DNA of 64,000 nucleotides from Anomaloglossus baeobatrachus (Eukaryota > Chordata > Amphibia > Anura > Aromobatidae): the NCBI RefSeq assembly GCF_048569485.1, contig NC_134356.1, forward strand, positions 94,431,604 to 94,495,603. The letters are read 5' to 3'. Below, piece by piece: positions 10,525 to 21,887 of the stretch. Made by a program: the position numbers and the translations under genes. Numbering within the stretch: the first letter of the stretch is position 1; the number at the start of each line of letters is the position of its first letter. The notes beneath the pieces are model-generated. The model was not told where the DNA came from. It made no database searches and saw nothing but the letters and a program-made list of their open reading frames with translations.

Positions 10525-10800
10525 AGTCATATTGTCTCTCCAGGGAGGAAGGAGACGAACTCTAGTGCCACCTATTGGAAGTAGCAATCCTAAAAGTCAA
10601 AAGTGGCCCTTTAACAAGCCTTGTCATATGACTAAGGATTTATGTCAGATAGAACCCCAATTTGTAGACACTGCTGTGTTTCGGGGTGATTGTCCCTTAT
10701 CAGTGCAAAGTATGAGATCTGATCTGGCAGTATGAGAAGCTTTAGTGGGTTCACTAAAGCTGGTTTGTCAGGTCTCCGCAAGGAGAAAGGTTTTCCCCTT
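10525..10800 (-). repeat. Dispersed repeat carrying hammerhead ribozyme
   Basis: A block of intermediate GC content in AT-rich surroundings, without a coding frame. Its recognisable part is the hammerhead fold on the minus strand at 10661-10710. Exact ends are uncertain because no duplication was found. It may be a short non-autonomous retroelement or part of another PLE terminal repeat. Confidence 0.4.
10661..10710 (-). ncRNA. Type I hammerhead ribozyme (one core change)
   Basis: Read on the minus strand, in order: a stem I strand CTTTGCA; the core CTGATAA (consensus CTGANGA); stem II GGG...CCC with an ACAATCA-type loop; GAAA; stem III CAC/GTG closed by the tetraloop AGCA; then TC, the expected UH cleavage site; then TACAAA, which pairs back with TTTGCA at five of six positions. 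All three helices and both core strands are in the right order. Such ribozymes self-cleave RNA and are known in PLEs and other small retroelements. The G-to-A change in the core would be expected to cripple this copy. Confidence 0.65.
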
Positions 10801-10839
10801 ACACCTCCACAGTCAGGCACAGCATTTTTCCTAGGGGCA

Positions 10840-11249
10840 TATTAGGGAAGTTTTAGGTATCATACATCATACAATTTTATGCAGAATCAATCCTTTATAC
10901 CATTTACATCCTGTTCAATACCTTTACCAGTACCAATTTTTATTGGGAAGCTTTTGTTTTTGTATATTTTTTAATGCATATCGAATACAAATTTTAACAT
11001 TTTAATAGAATTTTTTTTAAATTTGTTAGCACCACATTTTTAAGTCCTCCATGATTTGTAGAATATATTCCCCAATAAAGGAGAATAAGATTGCTGTTAG
11101 TGTTTTTTACATGGAATACAAAAAAACTACATATATCTCCTAAAAGGTCCATGCGGATGTGCTTACAGATGTAGAGCAGATCTTTATATCTGTTAAAATG
11201 CATTTGAATGAACACAAATCTACTAGTAGATCGTAAAATCTGCAAGATG
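10840..11249. other. AT-rich stretch, nothing recognised
   Basis: No ORF longer than chance and no terminal repeat. It ends at the TTAA target of the next MITE. Confidence 0.3.
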
Positions 11250-12007
11250 TTAAAGGGAACCTGTCAGCAGAAATTTTGCACTAAACCTAAAAGATCCCCC
11301 CTCTGCAGCTCCTGGGCTGCATTCTAGCAAGGTTCCTATTGTTATTGTGCCCCCTTTTAGACCAAAATAAATACTTTATAAAGTGGTACCTTTTTGTATG
11401 CAAATCTTGTTAATCGTACACGGGGGCGGGCTGTCTGGTGTCCGTTATTCTGCCTCCTGCTGCTTTACGCCGTCCCCCATCGCTCAATTTCATACCTCAG
11501 GACACCGCCCAGTGTGCCCGAGGTCTCGCGCATGCGCCGTGCCACTCTAGCGGGAGTGAGCACTGTACACAGTGTAACCGCTGATGACGTGTTGCGCAGG
11601 CGTGAGATTATGGGCGGCGCTGTGATTGTCATCAGCAAGTACCCGCCCATAATCTAGTGCCCGCACTTTCCTCTATGCCTCCACTGTTCTGCGCAAGGAC
11701 TGTCCAGAAGACCCCACGTCACCTCTTTCCCATCTTGCCCTGGAGCAGGAAATAGATGGGAGGAGCGGAGCAGCATAACGGTGGAGGCAGAGTGAAAAGC
11801 ACGGGCACGAGATTATGGGTGGGTACTTGCTGATGAAAATCACAGCGCCGCCCATAATCTCATGCCCAATATAGACACTGCACTCTCTATTCAAAGAACG
11901 AGGTATATAAAGACCAACAAATTTGTTTTAGTTCAAAAGGTTTTTTAGTTTTTTTATTTTTTTATTTTTTCAATGCTATAAGGCAATAAATAAGTGATAA
12001 TAATACA

Positions 12008-12052
12008 TATGGTGGGACGTTTCGGCCATAACACTGGCCTTCTTCACGCCGT
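12008..12052 (-). ncRNA. Hammerhead-like motif, PLE left copy
   Basis: The minus strand reads GTGAAGA, a GGCC/GGCC stem with an eight-base loop (AGTGTTAT), then GAAACGTCCC. Stem II is perfect and GAAA follows directly. The first core base differs from consensus and stem III is not evident. The same motif is repeated in inverted orientation at 15268-15302. Confidence 0.35.
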
Positions 12053-12573
12053 ATTACACTGGAAAAGGGTAAAATAAGACAAAATCAATATACACGAAAA
12101 AAGAGGGGAAAAAAGGAGAGGGGTTTTTTACATATAGATACATATATACATTTTTAGGCAATTCTTACTATCACTAAAGAACCTTTTTCCATGTCATTAT
12201 CTAATCCTCGGACGTATGATATGCAACTTTATACAGTAAGTTACTATAAGTGTATCAGTACAGGGCAGGACAATGGCGACAATAGCAAAGGCGACAATAG
12301 CAAAGGTGACAATATAACACCTACCTCCAAAGAAGTGGGGGGAACTAGTTTCCAAAAGATGCAAGGAGTGTGTACAGAGAAATATAGAGTAGGGGAACAC
12401 CCTAGGAATTATTTTTCTATTGGTCACGGGAAGCAATTCCTGCAAATAAAGGTAAAAAGGGGTGAGATTGGAGTAAATGGAACCCCTGACTGAGGTAAGT
12501 ATACCCGGATGAGCATACCTGGTGGATAAAGAGTCTCAGGGTATAATTGTTCTGGAGAGGTCTAGTGAGTGCA

Positions 12574-14021
12574 TCAGCGGAACATTTAAGATTATGGTTT
12601 CTGAAAAATTGGGATAAAGAGTCAAGGTGGGTTTAACAAAAGAGGTTTTCAGTTTAGTATCTATGGTGTTTAGACCAAATACCTTGTGATAATGCACAAC
12701 CTTAATCCAGTAATTATTGGAATAGTGTAGAGACCTAGTCTGGATTTAGTATTTTCAGTTACGGAATCACATTTTGTGTCCTATAAAGCGGGGAACATGT
12801 ATAATTAGGAGGTGCATTGTAACTATAGTAAAACGTTAAAAAGGAGCAAGTGATACCTTTTTGGACTCCACATGTGAAGTATAACTATTAGCATGTACTG
12901 AAAAAGTCTTTGCAATGTGTAGTTCCTATAAAAAGATATAGGCAGAGCTGTTTCAGGATAATTAAATGCACTTGTTGCCACTAGTGTAAAATGTGGGGAA
13001 GTTGTACCTTTAAGCCGTCCAGAATATTTTCCACCACTTGCGGAGAAGGGGAGTATGCAGAAAAAAACTTGCTATTATCTAGAAGAGGTAATGTGTAACA
13101 GGGTTGGATACAGGTACTAGGTCATGCAGACACTGATATTATGGAGCTGTTTAGCCTAGTGCGCATTACCTGTATAATCCTTATGCAGGAGATGTGTATA
13201 GGGCGATTTGAGGTGTCCCTCTATGGAATGAAAGGTCGGATTAGTGGATTGTAGAATATGGAGGAATAGGTGATCCAAATGGAGGGGGTGTCGTGTCGCA
13301 TCCTACCTTGGAAGGCCGTCTTCCCAGACTGTGGCTGCTGCAAATGGGGACTATGTCTGCCGGCTATTTACTTCCGAAAACCGGAAGTCACGTCAGACGC
13401 CGGCGCATGCGCAGTAGCGTAATGCGCTCGTATTAGTACAAATGCAGTACCGTTAGGTATGTAATAGAGGAGCCGGCGCCTGCGCAGTTGGCGATTTTAA
13501 GTACTTAGTGAGATAATCGTACTGGGAAGACGCTTTTCCTTCTTATGTTGATGTTTATGTCCATTTAATAGATGGTAAGATGTTACGGGCTAAGAGAGGG
13601 GAATTGGAGATAGGAGGCATGATGCAGAAACATGTGCCCGTATCAAATTATGCACGGCACATATACAATAGCAATTAGAAAACAGGGATATATATGCTGC
13701 GAATAGGTACATAGACATAGGCATGATCTAGCACAAGAAATGTGTCATAATAGTATCACCTATACGTTCTCCTTATGACCTACAAGGAAAAAGGTTAATG
13801 CACAAAACATAAGGGTCCCAATATGCTATGAAGTGCAAGAACAGTACAGTGTCTATAACAATCTATCGTGGTGCCGGTATATACTTTACCATCTAACAGT
13901 GAGTGCGCAGTGGAGGCAGAAATGGTGGTAGAAGTTTTTCTTAGTTTTTCTGTAAAGAATTACAAGAAATCAGCACTTAGATGTGTTATAGAAAAAGAGA
14001 ACGTATATAAATATATGCAAT
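12574..14021 (-). other. Non-coding tail of PLE left copy
   Basis: This lies between the pol stop and the terminal repeat of the minus-sense copy. It has no ORF of note. A GC-rich block with GCGCATGCGCAG occurs near 13400-13420. Confidence 0.5.
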
Positions 14022-14743
14022 TTAAGTGGGCCAATCAATTTCTCTATTGAGCCCTTTGGGTGCTAGGGTTTCGAGTTTATAAATCCAGAAACTTTCCCGT
14101 TTTTTCAAAAGTTCTATGTGGTTCCCGCCACGTCTAGGCCTGTGTACTCTGTCAATAACCTGAAACCGTAATTGCGCCACACTATGCCTGGCTTCATGAA
14201 AGTGAGAAGGGATGGGAAGCCATAATTTCCCACATCTAATCGTGGATTTGTGGCTGGCAATTCTGTCACCTACATGCTGCGTGGTTTCCCCGACATATAG
14301 TAAACCACATGGACATTTGATTAGGTATATCACAAAGTTGCTTTCGCATGTAAAATGTTCTTTGATATGGAAGCTTTTGCCGGATCTGGGGTGTACAAAA
14401 TGGTCACCCTTGATAACATTCGAGCAAGAGGCGCAACTGAGACATGGAAAGGTGCCGGTGCGTTTAGGCGCCAGAAGTGTTTGGGTATTGGATTTGTCAC
14501 TGCCCACATCTGCTTTAACCAGGGAATCTTTTATATTTTGTGGTCTCCTTTTGCACATTAGTGGGGGAAGAATAAATGATCCTACATCTGGGTAAGCCTT
14601 TTTAAGCAGAGGCCAGTGTCGATGAATAATATTGTATATTAGGGGCATGGAGGGGTGGTGTGTATGTACAAATGAGATCCTGTCATACTTAATTGTCTCT
14701 TCTCCTAAGGGGGTAGGAAGAAGTGCCCTTTCCTTCTCTGCTC
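14022..14743 (-). pseudogene. PLE pol, C-terminal GIY-YIG endonuclease part
   Basis: About 240 codons are open to a natural-looking stop. In order: the RT-distal linker (RHWPLLKKAYPDV), a cysteine cluster (FPCLSCASCSNV), then the GIY-YIG nuclease start CPCGLLYVGETTQHVGDR, and downstream nuclease residues ending near WIYKLETLAPKGLN. In PLEs this domain nicks the target so that reverse transcription can begin. The reverse transcriptase itself is absent, because this copy is 5' truncated at the junction with the inverted partner at 14743. The surviving nuclease frame is uninterrupted, suggesting a fairly young insertion. It differs clearly in sequence from the PLE at 32452-35307, so at least two families are present. 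Confidence 0.8.
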
Positions 14744-15267
14744 TTAGCACTCACTAGACCTCTCCAGAACAATTATACCCTGAGACTCTTTATCCACCAG
14801 GTATGCTCATCCGGGTATACTTACCTCAGTCAGGGGTTCCATTTACTCCAATCTCACCCCTTTTTACCTTTATTTTACCTTTATTTGCAGGAATTGCTTC
14901 CCGTGACCAATAGAAAAATAATTCCTAGGGTGTTCCCCTACTCTATATTTCTCTGTACACACTCCTTGCATCTTTTGGAAACTAGTTCCCCCCACTTCTT
15001 TGGAGGTAGGTGTTATATTGTCACCTTTGCTATTGTCGCCATTGTCCTGCCCTGTACTGATACACTTATAGTAACTTACTGTATAAAGTTGCATATCATA
15101 CGTCCGAGGATTAGATAATGACATGGAAAAAGGTTCTTTAGTGATAGTAAGAATTGCCTAAAAATGTATATATGTATCTATATGTAAAAAACCCCTCTCC
15201 TTTTTTCCCCTCTTTTTTCGTGTATATTGATTTTGTCTTATTTTACCCTTTTCCAGTGTAATACGGC

Positions 15268-15302
15268 GTGAAGAAGGCCAGTGTTATGGCCGAAACGTCC
15301 CA
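15268..15302 (+). ncRNA. Hammerhead-like motif, PLE right copy
   Basis: Inverted counterpart of 12008-12052: GTGAAGA, GGCC/GGCC stem, GAAACGTCCC. Same reservations apply. Confidence 0.35.
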
Positions 15303-15905
15303 TCATATGTATTATTATCACTTATTTATTGCCTTATAGCATTGAAAAAATAAAAAACTAAAAAAACTAAAAAACCTTTTGAACTAAAACAAATTTGTTG
15401 GTCTTTATATACCTCGTTCTTTGAATAGAGAGTGCAGTGTCTATATTGTACATGATAGTCTGGACCTCGGTCCACTCACTAGCACCTCCAAACTCACCAA
15501 TAGCTGAGTGCACACCATATATTTCTAGTTAACATAATCTCATGCCTGCGCAACACGTCACCAGGGGTCACACTGTGCACAATCCCGCTAGAGTGGCACG
15601 GCGCATGCGCGAGACCTCGGGCGCACTGGGCGGTGTCCTGAGGTATGAAATTGAGCAATGGGGGATGGTGTAAAGCAGCAGGAGGCAGAATAACGGACAC
15701 CAGACAGCCCGCCCCCGTGTACAATTAACAAGATTTGCATACAAAAAGGTACCACTTTATAAAGTATTTATTTTGGTCTAAAAGGGGGCACAATAATAAC
15801 AGGAACCTTGCTAGAATGCAGCCCACGAGCTGCAGAAGGGGAATCTTTTAGGTTTAGTGCAAAATTTCTGCTGACAGGTTCCCTTTAATAGTGGCAAAGG
15901 AAATA

Positions 15906-17086
15906 CACTGTGTGCAGAATTATTAGGCAAGTTTTATTTTAGAGGATTTTTTTAGTATTGATCAACAACTATGTTCTCAATCAACCCAAAAGACTCATAA
16001 ATATCAAAGCTTAATATTTTTGGAGGTTGGAGTGTTTATTTTTTTTTAAGATGTGGCTATCTTAGGAGGATATCTGTTTGTGCAGGTAACTATTACGGTG
16101 CAGAATTATTAGGCAACTTCAGAAAAACCAAATATATTCCCATCTCACTTTTTATTTTCACCAGGTAAACCAATATAACTGCACAAAATTTAGAAATAAA
16201 CATTTCTGACATGCAAAAACAAAACTCCAAAAAATTAGTGACCAATATAGCCACCTTTCTTTATGATGACACTGAACAGCCTACCATCCATAGATTCGGT
16301 CAGTTGCTTGATTTGTTTACGATCAACATTGCGTGCAGCAGCCACCACAGACAACAGACACTGTTCCAAGAGGTGTACTGTTTTCCCTCCCTGTAGATCT
16401 TACATTTTATGAGGGACCACAGGTTCTCTATGGGGTTCAGAGCAGGTGAACAAGGGGGCCATGTCATTATTTTTTCATCTTTTAGACCTTTACTGGCCAG
16501 CCACGCTGTAGAGTAGTTGGATGCATGTGATGGAGTGTTGTCCTGCATGAAAATCATGTTTTTCTTGAATGATACCGACTTCTTCCTGTACCATTGCTTG
16601 AAGAAGTTGTCTTCCAGAAACTGGCAGTAGGTCTGGGAGTTGAGCTTCACTCCATCCTCAACCCGAAAAGGTCCCACAGGTTCCTCTTTGATGATACCAG
16701 CCCATACCAGTACCCCACCATTTCCCGGGCTTGTCTAATTGTTGTTGAGTAAAATTTAAATGTGCTTGAACATGGTTTTTGTTTAGCAATGGGAACTTAC
16801 GTGGTGAGAGTGCATACAGGCAATGGAGGTTGAGTGCATTACTTTTTGTTTACTTTGAAACAATTGTACCTGCTGATTCCAGGTCTTCTGTAGATCTCCA
16901 AAGGTGGTTCTTGGCTCTTATACATCTCTTTTGATAATTCTTTTCACTCCTCTGTCTGAAATCTTGCGGGAAGCATCTGGTTATGGCTGGTTTATGGTGA
17001 AATTATGTTCTTTCCACATCTGGATTATGGCCAGTGCTCACTGGACCCTTCAGTAGTTTAGAAATTCTTCTGTAACCAAGGCAAAA
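15906..17086 (-). mobile_element. Tc1/mariner-like remnant
   Basis: The left end follows TA and reads CACTGTGTGCAGAATTATTA, with a second GTGCAGAATTATTAGGCAA at 16100-16118. A transposase fragment is readable on the minus strand at 16300-16677: MQDNTPSHASNYSTAWL (second catalytic aspartate) and SPALNPIENLWSLIK (third acidic residue). Further upstream the frame is broken by several stops. The right end is lost where the Ty3 fossil's LTR begins at 17087. These enzymes cut and paste into TA. This copy is dead. Confidence 0.75.
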
Positions 17087-17702
17087 TGTCACGGGTGTGT
17101 CACGAGTGACTGACAGTCCTGTGATGTCTGGCTATAGAAGGTCATAGTGAGTGGCTGCACAAACTGCAACCTGACCTATTATTTCTGCTTAGTTTTCATC
17201 CTTTTCCCTTTAGGACCCTGGGGTGTTGTTCAGCCTGTGAGCTGCTGTTCAACAGTAATTTCCTTGTATTTATATACCTTCTCTTCCTATTACTTGGTGC
17301 GGTGATATTTGATACTTTATCAAAAATTCAGTGCAAGTAAGCGGCTTGCATACATCAGGAAAATCTTGGTGGTTTTTGCAGTTTCGCTCCCTGAGACAAT
17401 TAGAGAGACTTTGTTTGTAGTTTTCCCTTGTTTGTTATCCCTGTGTGTCTTTTAGTGCCTAGTGGGGTTGACGAAGAGCTCATCCCATCCGCTCCCTACC
17501 TAGGGCCCAGATCAGGGTCAAGCTAGGGTCAGGTATTTGGCTCGATGCATAGGTGCGGAATCTACTTAGGGCAGTGAGGGAACCCAGGACACACCAGGAG
17601 GCTTAGTCAAGGGTCACCATCTCCTCCCCTAGCCTAGACACAGGGTTTCCCTTCCTTTTCCTTTCACCGTTTGCTTGGTACTTTCATGTACCTAGCATGA
17701 CA
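17087..17702 (+). repeat. 5' LTR of Ty3/gypsy fossil
   Basis: Matches 23633-24253. It starts TGTCACGGGTG and ends CCTAGCATGACA. It includes the shared segment GGTTGACGAAGAG. Confidence 0.8.
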
Positions 17703-18881
17703 TTATCATCAGCCGCACTTTAAAAAAACTGACATGTGGAGGGTTTTTTTGGTTGTTGTGGGTTTGTTTTCTTTTCTTCCTATGGACCCCGTCACTGTTC
17801 TGGCTCAGCAGCTTCAGTGTCAGTAGCAGACCTTAAGTTATCTGTGTAGCAGCAGTCGCAGACTCCTAATGTTGGGGATTCTGCAAGTAGGCAGGCCCAG
17901 CCGGAGCCCTAAAGCTCTCCCAGACAGGTTTGCATGGGGTAGAGACAATTTTTTTATTTATTTAAAGAAGCCTGTAAACTTTACTTCAGGCTTCAGCCTT
18001 AATCCTCTGGAGATGAGGAACAGCGAGTGGGGATTGTAATCTCAATATTCCAAGGGGATTCACAAACCTAGGCTTTTTCTTTGCCACATGGTTCCAGTTT
18101 CCTCCGATCAGTAGATTAATTTTTTCAGACAATGGGTCTCATCTATGATGATCATGACCGAGCCTCTTTGGCTGAGTCCAGGCTGCGTCGCCTTCAGCAG
18201 GGAAATCAGTTGGCGGAGACTTATTGTTGAGAATTTCATAGATGAGCAACCAACACCAAGTGGAATAACCCAGCTCTTAGAAGCCAATTCTGTCAGGGCC
18301 ATTTAGAGAGGTTGAAAGATGCCTTAATGATTTATGAAACTCCTGAGTCCTTGGAGGATGCCATTTCCTTGGCTAAATGCGTAGACAGATGCATCTGAGA
18401 TAGACTGGTTAGACCACTTTATCCGGAGACCCTTTCTTGGGGCAGTACCGCACTGCTGGAGGGGCTATCTGGTGGTGAACCATCATTCATGGGTTTGGAG
18501 GAGCCCATGCAGCTAGGGGGAGCCACTACTTTGCATGTTCTTACAGAAATCCGCAAAAAGAAGAGGTTTGTTTTTTTTTGTGGTAAAAAAGGGTCACTTT
18601 ATTGGATTGTGTCTCTCAGTTCCAAAGCATAAAGGAAAAGCTGGACCTCGGCTTACCCTTGGTGGTATGAGTATGGACAATCAGGGTGTGTGTTTGCCTT
18701 CCACATGTAATTCAAGCGTTGTCCTGACAGCAGAGGTGGTGCTAGAGAGCAGTGTGATGACATGGACTCTGTCAGTGCCTAGCATGGGTTAAGTTTCTTG
18801 AAATTCAGCCAGACATGATGGTAGTTTGTTTATAAATGGGGAATAAGCCCCTCATTGTCTCTACAAGACTCTTAGGAGTAA

Positions 18882-19182
18882 ACATCCCGCCCACCTCCTT
18901 TCTTCCGCATTGCCGGCGGGAGCCGCGGGACGCAGGTAAGATCTTTTCATCGTTCCTGGGGTGTCACACACTGCGATGTGTGGTACCTCGGGAACATTGA
19001 ACAACCCGACGTGCAATTTTTTGGAAATGAACGACGTGTATGTGATGAACAGTTTTACCTTCAATCGCAATCGCACGTAGCTGTCACATGCTACAACAAC
19101 ACTAATGATGCCGGATGTGCTTCACTTACGATGTGACCCCGCCGACACATCGTTAGATTTGTTGTAGCGTGTAAAGCCCGCT
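18882..19182. mobile_element. Harbinger-like MITE fragment
   Basis: The right end TAGCGTGTAAAGCCCGCT, followed by TAA, matches the ends of the copies at 22999-23420 and 52732-53307. The inner blocks GCCGGATGTG and GACCCCGCCGACA are shared with 22999-23420. The left end is not intact. It is inserted in the Ty3 fossil. Confidence 0.6.
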
Positions 19183-19398
19183 TAAGGGGTGCTTACAATC
19201 TGGTTAGAATCAAAGAAGGGGATGAATGGAAAATGGCTTTCAATACACCAGATGGTCACTTCGGAAGCCTGGTCATTCTATTTGGTCTCACTAATGCCCC
19301 TGCCGTTTACCAGAATTTTGTGAATTATATTTTTCATGATTTGTTGGGCAGGTTTGTTTATTTGGACAATATCTTGATCTACTCACTCAATATGGAGA

Positions 19399-20515
19399 TG
19401 TGTCGCCCCCGCGTCAGCAGCCTGCCGCTGCCGCTCGGATCCGGATCCGCGGTGGCTCAAGGGGTCTCCGGACCCGAGGGGTCAGGGTCTCCCGGCCACC
19501 CGGGATAAAAAGGGGGTATTTACAGGGGATGATGTGCAAGTTCGTGACACCACCCATGGTGCCTGGTAAGGTGAAGTACCACCGCTGCTATGGGGAGTAC
19601 CCGAGGGCAATGGTGCGGGCAGCCAGATGGTTAACCCCTCCACGGGTAGGGGGAATGCCCCGGGACTCGATGATGGTGACGGGGAGGTGCCGTCGGGCCG
19701 GTAAGGGTTCATTACGTACTCAGTCCAATAACGCTGACACTGACAACCGTGGTAAACTAAAGTTCTTGATGCCACTGCAGCAGGGAGAGAGCACGCCTGG
19801 ATCCCGTGCCCGTTGGTGTTGCTTGTTGGCCTGTAACCTTGACACCTCTTTTCTGTAGTTGGTCCCTTTTAGCCTGAAACTAAACGGGTCCCCCTCACCA
19901 GTATGGCTAACTGGGTGAGCTTGCTCTCAGGGTTCACGCTTGGGATTTTCTGGACTATGTAGAGGGAAAGTCCTATCCCCCTCGTTGCACTAGTACCCCG
20001 ATTTTGGAGCGGGTGGAGAACGGATCTTGAAGGCTCCGTCCTCGTTGGGTAAATTGTCAAGACGCTTGAAGCTCCTTCTTGACCTAGGGTCCACGTACCC
20101 CGTTGTGCCCTGGCCCCTGCCCAGTGATGGCACAAGGCCGCCGGCTGTCCTCCTCGACAGTCCGTGCCCCTTGTCACGATCCCCTGCGACCGGAGTCCAG
20201 CTTCTACCAGGCCAGACCAACGTCTGACCCCTAGTAGTCTCAAGGATCCCAGCTCCTGACCTCTCCTCTCGAGAGTCACTTCCCAACTCACTGTCTCCTA
20301 ACACTCCTTACCTCCGCTTGACCAACCCCCCAAGTGGGCAACCCTATTCGCTTCAGGCCAGCCACTGGTGTGTCTGGTGGGTGTGGTGCAGAGTGTTCCT
20401 AGGATTTTGATTAGCTTGTTCTTAGCAACAACAAAGGTCAGGGATCCGTAACCAAGGAGGAGATGGATATTATTGCACAATACCCTGTGACGACCTAATA
20501 GGCCAGGGCGTCACA
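19399..20515. mobile_element. Solo LTR inside Ty3 fossil
   Basis: A GC-rich block of 1117 bp starts TGTGTCGCCC and ends GCGTCACA. It interrupts the reverse transcriptase remnant. The four bases GAGA occur on both sides (19395-19398, 20516-20519), and the host reading resumes directly afterwards. A single LTR-like unit without a body fits a solo LTR left by recombination. It must be younger than the Ty3 copy it sits in. Confidence 0.65.
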
Positions 20516-21262
20516 GAGACACATCAGGTACATATTAAACAGGTATTACAGATCTTGAGAGGTAACAAACTGTATGTCAAACTGGAAAAGTGTGTTTTCG
20601 CTGTCCAGAAGGTGCCAATTTTGGGATACTTGTTGCTTGCATGAAATTTTGTGTGATACTTGACACGGATCGTCCAGAAAACCTGAAAGCGTTACAGTAC
20701 TTTCTTGGATTTACCATTTTTTACCAGAAATTTATTCAGAACTATTCGGTAATTATAAAGCCTCTCACTGACATAACAAAGAAAGGGTCGGATTTCTCTA
20801 AATGATTGGACTGTGCCCAGCAGGTTTTTTCTTCTTTAAAAAGATTTGTTTCCACTTTCACTCATTCAGCCTGATGTTTTGCAGCTTTTTATCGTGGAGA
20901 TCTATGCATCTTAGGTGGGGGTTTAAGCTGTGTTGTCAAGCGGTCCGGCTTTTGGCAAGTGGGGTCCATGTGCTCTCTTTTCCAAAAAATTTTCCTCAGC
21001 CAAGAGAAACTATGATGTTGGCAATAGAGAGCTATTGGAAATTAAGTTAACCTTCAAGGAATGGCACCATTAGCTGGAGGGGGCAGTTCATCCCATTATG
21101 GTAATCACAGACCATAAAAACCTGTCATATCTCGAGTCTGCCAAACGTTTCTATCGCAGGCAGGCTAGATGTTTTTTGTTTTTTACCAGGTTTAATTTTA
21201 CTGACACCATCCAGAGATTAAAAACAACAAAGCAGATGCATCATCACGGAGCTTCCCTTGTG

Positions 21263-21887
21263 TTAAAGGAAACCAATCACCAGGATTTTCGTATTATAAG
21301 CTAAAGCCAGAGCTCTACTGGCACTATCAGGCTGATTCTATATATACCTGTATGGTCAGCTCAGATGTTTAGGTTTTGAAATCCCAAAAAGTAAAGTTTA
21401 TAAAATTAGCTGCTTGTTGAGTGGCAGCAGCTGAGGATCAGATAATAGCTAGCTGGAGGGGTATTGATAGTTATACCCTCCCTGTTATAATTAGCATAAG
21501 TATTATACCATCGATTTAACTTTTCACTAGGAAGGACCTGTGTGGGGTCATACCCAGGTGACCTGGTATCCAGCCTTGTTGGCTGAGGCCCCTCCCCTTC
21601 TGGTCACATGGGTATGACCTCACACAGGCCCTGCAACAGACAGTGAATCGTTTGTATAATACTTATGCTAACTCTAACAGGGGGAGGGGATAACTATGAA
21701 TATATTATCGGCTCAATTACACCGGTCACTCAACAAGCAGCTAATTTTATAAACTTTACTTTTTTGGAGTTCAAAACCTAAACATCCGAGCTGACTACTA
21801 CAGGTATGTATAGAATCATCCTGATAGTGCCAGTGTAGCACTGGCTTTAGCTTATATACAAAAATCCTGGTGATTGGTTTCCTTTAA
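21263..21887. mobile_element. TTAA-target MITE in Ty3 fossil
   Basis: TTAAAGGAAACCAATCACCA at the left is mirrored by TGGTGATTGGTTTCCTTTAA at the right. Inverted arms continue for over 200 bases (GCTAAAGCCAG with CTGGCTTTAGC). It is flanked by TTAA and has no coding capacity. Confidence 0.8.

Larger units (their letters stand above)
11867..15532. mobile_element. Compound PLE insertion 1 (inverted pair, 14-bp TSD)
   Basis: The perfect duplication CATAATCTCATGCC flanks it at 11853-11866 and 15533-15546. Left copy: minus sense, 14743 down to 11867, with the 3' part of pol (14022-14743) followed by a non-coding tail and terminal repeat. Right copy: plus sense, 14744-15532, only the last ~790 bases of the element. 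The two copies share a terminal inverted segment (11870-12573 versus 14744-15460), so both 3' ends point outward and the truncated 5' ends meet at 14743/14744. The right copy is about 70 bases longer at its 3' end. The family differs from compound insertion 2. Confidence 0.8.
11250..15888. mobile_element. TTAA-target MITE split by PLE insertion
   Basis: The left end reads TTAAAGGGAACCTGTCAGCA and the right end is its reverse complement, TGCTGACAGGTTCCCTTTAA. TTAA sits at both outer edges. The long inverted arms stay alike for several hundred bases (for example TTTGCACTAAACC with GGTTTAGTGCAAA). The MITE proper is 11250-11866 plus 15533-15888; everything between is the inserted PLE pair. TTAA duplication is typical of piggyBac and Kolobok relatives. 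No transposase is present. Similar ends occur at 21263, 52344 and 61303. Confidence 0.8.

Noticed and set aside
20027-20304. Overlapping short frames in the GC-rich block
   Set aside because: They lie within the solo LTR, on both strands, with no motif.
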